DNA from: Pseudomonadota bacterium
GTDB taxonomy: Bacteria; Myxococcota; Myxococcia; Myxococcales; Vulgatibacteraceae
Direction of reading: 5' to 3'
Length of the DNA stretch: 6,277 nucleotides
Assembly: GCA_023436385.1 (NCBI GenBank)
Contig: JAEZJH010000105.1
Location: 1 to 6,277 of the forward strand
Shown: in pieces, positions 4,071-6,277 of the stretch
Numbering within the stretch: the first letter of the stretch is position 1
Layout: every line of letters starts with the position of its first letter
Made by a program: the position numbers and the translations under genes
The notes under the pieces: generated by a model
Seen by the model: only the letters and a program-made list of their open reading frames with translations
Told to the model about the DNA's origin: nothing
Databases searched by the model: none

Positions 4071-6277
4071 TCAGCGCCCGAGGAACCGCTCCACTTCCGC
4101 CACCGCCCCCGCGCGGGCCGCCGGGTCCTCGAGCGCCGGCGCGAGGCCCATCCGGCCCCGCTCGCGGATCACCACGTAGCCCTGCTGGTGGAGCCAGGTC
4201 ACCGCGTTCTCCAGGTTGGGCCGCGAGAGCGCCTCGGACGCGAAGACCCGGCCGGCGTGGTAGAGCGCCCGGCCCCGCTCGAGGAGCCGCTTCACCAGTT
4301 CCTTCCGCTCGAGCGCCGTGCCGCCCGCCAAGAGGTCGAGCCCCGAGGCGGCGAGGTAGTACGACTCCACCGGCTCGGCGAGGAGGTCCCGGAGGAAGGC
4401 CAGGTCGGCGTGGGCCCCGGGCGCCACCGCCAGCTCCCCGTCGACGACCGTGAGGAGCCCCCGCTCCGCCAGCCGCCGGGCGGCCTCGTCCACCACCTCC
4501 GCGAGCCGCACGTCGGTCCGGTAGGTCAGCTCGAGCTTGAGGAGCCGGGCGAGGGCCTCGATCCGTTGCGCCAGCTCTTCCCGCGGGGCGACGCCGTCGG
4601 GGAAGGAGAGGAGCGCCGCGGCTACGATCGCCGCGTCCTGGAAGTGGTGCAGGACGTTGTTCTTGTAGAAGGCGAGGCGCGGCCTGCCGTCCTCGCGGAC
4701 CTGGTAGACGGTGTCGCCCGAGGCCTCCTGCGTCTTCAGGAGCTCGTCGTCGGTGAAGACCCGAAGGGCCCGGGCCACCGGACCGGGGACCAGCGGATCG
4801 GTCGGCGCCTCGAGCATCCCGGAGGAGAAGCGGGCGCCGCGGGACGCGGCGAGGCGCCGGAGCAGCTCGACCCGCGCGGCGAGGTCCCGGGCGGAGAGCC
4901 CCCGGTGCCGGTGGGAGAGGAGCGCGGCGGCCACCAAGGCCCCGGCGGTGATCGTCTGCACCCGGCCCATCCCGAAGGCGATCCGGTGGGCGAGGGCCTG
5001 CACCAGGTGCCGGCGTTCCTCGGCGTCGGCCTCGGGTCCGGAGAAGCCCCGGGACGCGGCGAAGGCGGCGAGCGAGATCGGCTCGTCGATCTGGACGTGG
5101 ACCCGGCCCCACCGGCGGGTGAGCAGCGCCGGGAGCTTGAGGAGGGCGGTGGCGCTCTCCTTCCGCTTCTCGCCCCCGGCCAGCTCCTCGGCGTAGGCGC
5201 CCCCCTCGATCAGCTTCTCGTAGTCGATCGCCACCGGGACGAAGTGGAGGTCGTCCCGGGCGCCGGCGAGCCAGGCGTCGACCTCCATGGCGATCAGGCC
5301 GTACTTCGGCTTGAGGATCCGGCCGGTGCGGGTGCGGCCGCCCTCCGGGTAGAACTCCTGGGTGTAGCCGTCTCGGGCGAGCTTGCGGACGTAGGCGGCC
5401 ACCGCCGCGGCGTAGACCTTGTCGCCCTTGAACGACCGGCGGATGAAGAAGGCGCCGCCCCGGCGGAAGATCGGGCCCAGGGGCCAGAAGGAGAGGTTGG
5501 CGCCGGCGGCCACCAGCGGCGGGGTCATCCCCCGCTCGAAGAGCACGTGGCTGATCAGCAGGTAGTCGACGTGGCTTCGGTGGGTGGGGCAGATCACCAG
5601 CGGCGCGCGCTTCGCGGCGTCGGCCGCCCGGCGGAGGCCCGCCTCGTCGATGGAGATGCCCTCGTAGAGCCGGGCGAAGATCGCCTTGGCGATCGTGTTG
5701 GCGCCGTCGAGGACGGCCGCCGAGTAGCGCGCCGCCACCTCCCGGAGGCACTTCCGGGCGTAGCGCTCCACCGCGGACGGCGAGCGACCGGAACTCTTGG
5801 CGAGGCGGGCCAGCTCGTCCCGGAGGATCCGGTCCCGCAGGATCTCGTCGATGATCCGGTCGGCGCCCTTGTGCGGCGGGCCGACCACCGCCCGCAGCTC
5901 GCGGCCCAGGCCCACCGCCAGGGAGCCCCGGACCCTGCGGACCACGATCGCCCGCTCCCGTCCCGCCTCCGCCGCGAGCACCGCGCCCAGGTCGATCGGC
6001 TTGCCCACCTTCACGAACGAGCGCCGGTGATTGAAGAGGAACGAGACCAGGGCGTGGAGCCGCCCGGGAACCTCGGGCGAGCCGAGGACGATGTCGGCCA
6101 CCCCCGGGCGCAGGCGCACCGCGGCGCGCTTGATCACCAGGAGCTGGGGCACCAGGAAGATCGGCTTCCCCAGCTTCGCCTGCAGCTCGAGGAGGCCCGG
6201 GAAGGGATCCGGGGCGGTGGCGCCGCGGGAGCGGAGCACCGCCGGCCGGCGCAGGAAGACCATCGCCGCCGCGCCCG
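4071..6277 (-). CDS. plsB: Glycerol-3-phosphate 1-O-acyltransferase PlsB (5'-truncated by window)
   Basis: This membrane-associated enzyme acylates glycerol-3-phosphate to lysophosphatidate, the first committed step of phospholipid synthesis. The frame is open to the right edge. Residues are counted here from the first in-window Met (6263), which is probably internal: four in-frame codons precede it, and alignment by eye to E. coli PlsB (807 residues, catalytic His306) implies about 80 N-terminal residues lie outside. All four acyltransferase blocks are present: HRSHVDYL with His228 and Asp233 (codons within 5565-5582), GAFFIRR (270-276), FYPEGGRTRTG (304-314) followed by KPKYGL, and VPVAIDYE (342-349). 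The stretch around GANLSFWPLGPIFRR closely matches E. coli PlsB, as does the C-terminal domain (FYKNNVLHHF, then LKLELTYRTD). About 730 residues are visible. It converges on the PAP2 gene across 70 bp, so it is not in its operon. Activity on another acceptor cannot be excluded but nothing suggests it. Confidence 0.93.
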   Translation of the reverse strand, partial: GAAAMVFLRRPAVLRSRGATAPDPFPGLLELQAKLGKPIFLVPQLLVIKRAAVRLRPGVADIVLGSPEVPGRLHALVSFLFNHRRSFVKVGKPIDLGAVLAAEAGRERAIVVRRVRGSLAVGLGRELRAVVGPPHKGADRIIDEILRDRILRDELARLAKSSGRSPSAVERYARKCLREVAARYSAAVLDGANTIAKAIFARLYEGISIDEAGLRRAADAAKRAPLVICPTHRSHVDYLLISHVLFERGMTPPLVAAGANLSFWPLGPIFRRGGAFFIRRSFKGDKVYAAAVAAYVRKLARDGYTQEFYPEGGRTRTGRILKPKYGLIAMEVDAWLAGARDDLHFVPVAIDYEKLIEGGAYAEELAGGEKRKESATALLKLPALLTRRWGRVHVQIDEPISLAAFAASRGFSGPEADAEERRHLVQALAHRIAFGMGRVQTITAGALVAAALLSHRHRGLSARDLAARVELLRRLAASRGARFSSGMLEAPTDPLVPGPVARALRVFTDDELLKTQEASGDTVYQVREDGRPRLAFYKNNVLHHFQDAAIVAAALLSFPDGVAPREELAQRIEALARLLKLELTYRTDVRLAEVVDEAARRLAERGLLTVVDGELAVAPGAHADLAFLRDLLAEPVESYYLAASGLDLLAGGTALERKELVKRLLERGRALYHAGRVFASEALSRPNLENAVTWLHQQGYVVIRERGRMGLAPALEDPAARAGAVAEVERFLGR

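Noticed and set aside
3976..5751. Long minus-strand frame overlapping plsB in another register
   Set aside because: It is Pro, Gly and Arg-rich shadow sequence; the plsB frame carries all four acyltransferase blocks.
6261..6263. ATG at 6263 as the true plsB start
   Set aside because: The frame stays open to the window edge, and comparison with E. coli PlsB shows conserved N-terminal sequence should precede this point. There is no ribosome site in the few bases upstream.
1..6277. Mobile elements, CRISPR arrays, tRNA or rRNA genes
   Set aside because: I saw no transposase motifs, terminal repeats, regularly spaced repeats, cloverleaf tRNA patterns or rRNA consensus sequence on either strand.

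Overview
The window is a GC-rich (roughly 70% by eye) bacterial chromosomal segment holding four lipid-enzyme genes, two of them cut by the window edges. Codon use is strongly G/C at third positions throughout, and no gene looks compositionally foreign. High GC, a gammaproteobacterial-style long PlsB, a serine palmitoyltransferase-like enzyme and a YghO-type acyltransferase together suggest a myxobacterium or other delta-proteobacterial lineage. That placement is inference; no rRNA, tRNA or other taxonomic marker is present.

Layout. Positions 1-1050 (minus strand) carry a GNAT/YghO-family acyltransferase whose 3' end lies off the left edge. Just upstream, 1103-2620 (minus) encodes a 505-residue alpha-oxoamine synthase whose active-site spacing matches serine palmitoyltransferase (SPT). 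The 52-nt gap suggests one transcript. A 420-bp divergent intergenic region (2621-3040) holds candidate promoters facing both ways, two 10-bp palindromes over the plus-strand promoter and several GC-rich inverted repeats. Positions 3041-4000 (plus) encode a polytopic PAP2-superfamily membrane protein with a sphingomyelin/inositol-phosphorylceramide-synthase-like His/His/Asp triad. After a 70-bp convergent gap, 4071-6277 (minus) encodes a PlsB-type glycerol-3-phosphate acyltransferase whose N-terminus lies off the right edge.

How the genes may work together. SPT condenses an amino acid (serine) with an acyl thioester to make a 3-keto long-chain base. The GNAT protein belongs, as far as I can recall, to the family that includes the bacterial ceramide synthase of Caulobacter, and would N-acylate that base. 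The divergent PAP2 protein is a plausible phospho-headgroup transferase for the resulting ceramide. PlsB makes lysophosphatidate for ordinary phospholipids. The best overall reading is a small sphingolipid (ceramide) locus next to a core phospholipid gene. The ketone reductase and any dedicated acyl carrier or ligase are not in the window. The least-explained items are the roughly 105-residue C-terminal extension of the SPT, the real substrate of the PAP2 protein, and the palindromes spaced two helical turns apart at its promoter.
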